A stretch of 33,756 bases of DNA, from the NCBI GenBank assembly GCA_965661345.1, contig CBFIDK010000014.1, forward strand, positions 1-33,756, written 5' to 3'. The position numbers and the translations under genes were made by a program. Positions 32,383-33,756 of this stretch are shown piece after piece. The notes beneath the pieces were generated by a model, which made no database searches, had not been told where the DNA came from, and saw only the letters and a list, made by a program, of their open reading frames with translations. This DNA comes from GCA-2862585 sp965661345. Its GTDB lineage: Bacteria > Bacteroidota > Bacteroidia > Flavobacteriales > UBA7312. Position 1 is the stretch's first letter, and every line of letters starts with the position of its first letter.

Positions 32383-33756
32383 TCATGCGTTTTGTTGACG
32401 AATCAAATTCAAAGCCGAACCGGCTTTAAACCAATCAATTTGCTGGGCATTGTAAGTATGGTTCAATTTTATGTGGTCAGTTGTTCCATCGCTGTGCTTA
32501 ACTTCCAGGGTCAACGGTTTTTGAGGGGCAAATTCAGCTAGGTCAACAAAGTTGAAGGTATCGTCTTCACGAATTAAATCATAATCGCTTTCGTTATCAA
32601 AGGTCAATCCTAACATTCCTTGCTTCTTGAGGTTTGTTTCATGAATTCGAGCAAAGGACTTTACTATCACAGCTCTTACGCCTAAATGACGCGGCTCCAT
32701 TGCGGCATGCTCTCTAGAAGAACCTTCACCGTAATTATGATCACCAACAACGATTGTGTCAACGCCTGCAGCTTTGTAGGCGCGTGCAACATTTGGCACT
32801 TCGTCTTTACTTCCGTCTAACTGATTTACTACGCTATTTGTTGCACCACCAAAAGCATTTACTGCTCCAATCAAACAGTTGTTGGAAATATTATCCAGAT
32901 GCCCTCTAAAACGTAGCCAAGGACCCGCCATTGAGATATGGTCAGTTGTGCATTTGCCTTGCGCTTTTATCAATAACTTAGCATCCGTTATGTTTTTGCC
33001 ATCCCATGCTTCAAATGGGGTAAGCAACTGCAATCGGTTTGAATCTGATTTTACCACTACATCTACTCCACTTCCATCTTCTGCAGGAGCTTGATATCCG
33101 TTGTCTTCAACGTCAAATCCCTTTTCTGGCAATTCATAGCCTGAAGGCTCTGACAGTTTTACAGATTCGCCTTTACTATTCGTAAGGCTATCAGAAATTG
33201 GGTTGAAATCTAATCGACCTGAGATAGCTATGGCTGCTACCATTTCTGGAGAAGCTACAAAGGCGTGAGTATTTGGGTTTCCATCGGCACGTTTTGCAAA
33301 GTTTCTATTAAAAGAGTGAACGATAGAGTTTTTCTCTTGTTTTTCAGCACCTTCTCTGTCCCACTGACCTATACACGGACCACAAGCATTTGTAAAAATT
33401 CGAGTAGATTCAAATTTATTGAAGCTGTCTATTAGTCCGTCTCTTTCGGCGGTGTATCGTACTTGCTCCGAACCAGGGTTGATGCCTAATGTTGCTTTTG
33501 GCTCTAAGCCTTTTGCAACAGCGTCTTCAACAATAGATGCTGCTCGAGTTAAATCTTCATAGGAAGAATTCGTACAAGACCCTATCAATGCCCACTCAAT
33601 ATCTAAAGGCCAATCGTTGGCTCTCGCTTTTTCTTTCATTTCTGAAACTGGAGTTGCTAAATCTGGGGTAAAAGGTCCATTTAGGTGAGGTGTCAATTCT
33701 GAAAGGTTAATTTCAATGACTTGATCAAAATAGTGCTCTGGATTAGCATACACTTC
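32383..33756 (-). CDS. acn: Aconitate hydratase, mitochondrial type (5' end beyond the window)
   Basis: TCA-cycle enzyme that isomerises citrate and isocitrate with a [4Fe-4S] cluster. The 457 C-terminal residues are visible; the frame runs off the window (GAA GTG TAT at the edge), so the first ~300 residues lie outside and the GTG near the edge is not the start. Cluster cysteines are seen in IGSCTNSSYEDL and in NACGPCIGQWDR. The fourth-domain signature NYGEGSSREHAAMEPRHLGVRA and FARIHETNLKKQG resemble mitochondrial ACO2 rather than E. coli AcnB. The visible end NLIRQQNA is followed by a 228-bp gap without a strong terminator. Confidence 0.95.
   Translation of the reverse strand, partial: EVYANPEHYFDQVIEINLSELTPHLNGPFTPDLATPVSEMKEKARANDWPLDIEWALIGSCTNSSYEDLTRAASIVEDAVAKGLEPKATLGINPGSEQVRYTAERDGLIDSFNKFESTRIFTNACGPCIGQWDREGAEKQEKNSIVHSFNRNFAKRADGNPNTHAFVASPEMVAAIAISGRLDFNPISDSLTNSKGESVKLSEPSGYELPEKGFDVEDNGYQAPAEDGSGVDVVVKSDSNRLQLLTPFEAWDGKNITDAKLLIKAQGKCTTDHISMAGPWLRFRGHLDNISNNCLIGAVNAFGGATNSVVNQLDGSKDEVPNVARAYKAAGVDTIVVGDHNYGEGSSREHAAMEPRHLGVRAVIVKSFARIHETNLKKQGMLGLTFDNESDYDLIREDDTFNFVDLAEFAPQKPLTLEVKHSDGTTDHIKLNHTYNAQQIDWFKAGSALNLIRQQNA

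Noticed and set aside
33751..33753. GTG start for aconitase near the window edge
   Set aside because: The frame stays open to the end of the window and the N-terminal ~300 residues of aconitase are missing, so the gene is cut by the window, not short.
1..33756. CRISPR arrays, tRNA/rRNA genes, insertion sequences, prophage
   Set aside because: I looked for regular direct repeats, cloverleaf-like segments, terminal inverted repeats, transposases and phage genes and saw none.

Overview
The window reads as chromosomal core sequence of an AT-rich member of the Bacteroidota, most likely a marine-type Flavobacteriales. Supporting signs are two secreted proteins with C-terminal type IX secretion (T9SS) sorting domains, a TonB-dependent receptor with an N-terminal carboxypeptidase-like domain, a DUF5606 protein, a futalosine-pathway MqnA, a mitochondrial-type aconitase, and repeated Bacteroidota promoter boxes (TAnnTTTG) in place of -35/-10 elements. 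Gene density is very high and most gaps are under 100 bp. I see no mobile element, integrase, phage gene, CRISPR array, tRNA or rRNA.

Layout. (1) 1-4664, plus strand: the end of a bifunctional-nuclease (BFN/DUF151 + UVR) gene, a nupC-type nucleoside transporter with an extra N-terminal domain, then thyA, a lysine-6-dehydrogenase/saccharopine-dehydrogenase-like gene and folA, nearly touching. (2) 4661-8000, minus: trigger factor, clpP and clpX (nascent-chain folding and regulated proteolysis), with a terminator and a separate promoter before clpX. (3) 8153-11410, minus: a GNAT acetyltransferase, an M3 oligopeptidase, a DUF5606 protein and a small PD-(D/E)XK (HsdR_N-like) protein that diverges from holA. 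(4) 11424-18238, plus: holA, a TonB-dependent receptor, pyrG and yidC. (5) 18241-19453, minus: mqnA overlapping a DUF456 membrane protein. (6) 19544-22955, plus: a T9SS-exported Omp28/thioredoxin-like protein, a clear terminator, and purB. (7) 22952-27428, minus: UMF1-type MFS transporter, then a tightly coupled set YceI / DUF5777 beta-barrel / L-2-hydroxyglutarate oxidase / unknown acidic protein. (8) 27531-29126, plus: a SulP anion transporter with a TTG start. (9) 29167-33756, minus: a 995-residue modular T9SS protein with a C10/G10 homopolymer upstream, and the 3' part of aconitase.

The housekeeping genes supply nucleotides and folate (thyA, folA, purB, pyrG, nupC), protein quality control (tig, clpP, clpX, M3 peptidase), replication (holA), membrane insertion (yidC), menaquinone synthesis (mqnA) and the TCA cycle (aconitase, LhgO). 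I did not find a clearly new multi-gene system. The observations most worth a second look are the homopolymer upstream of the large T9SS protein, the YceI-barrel-LhgO-unknown operon, three promoter boxes placed exactly 4 nt before the ATG (predicted leaderless mRNAs), convergent genes sharing their stop codons in 4-bp palindromes, the lysine-dehydrogenase-like gene between thyA and folA, and the orphan HsdR_N protein beside holA. All family calls rest on motif recognition by eye; no database search was run.
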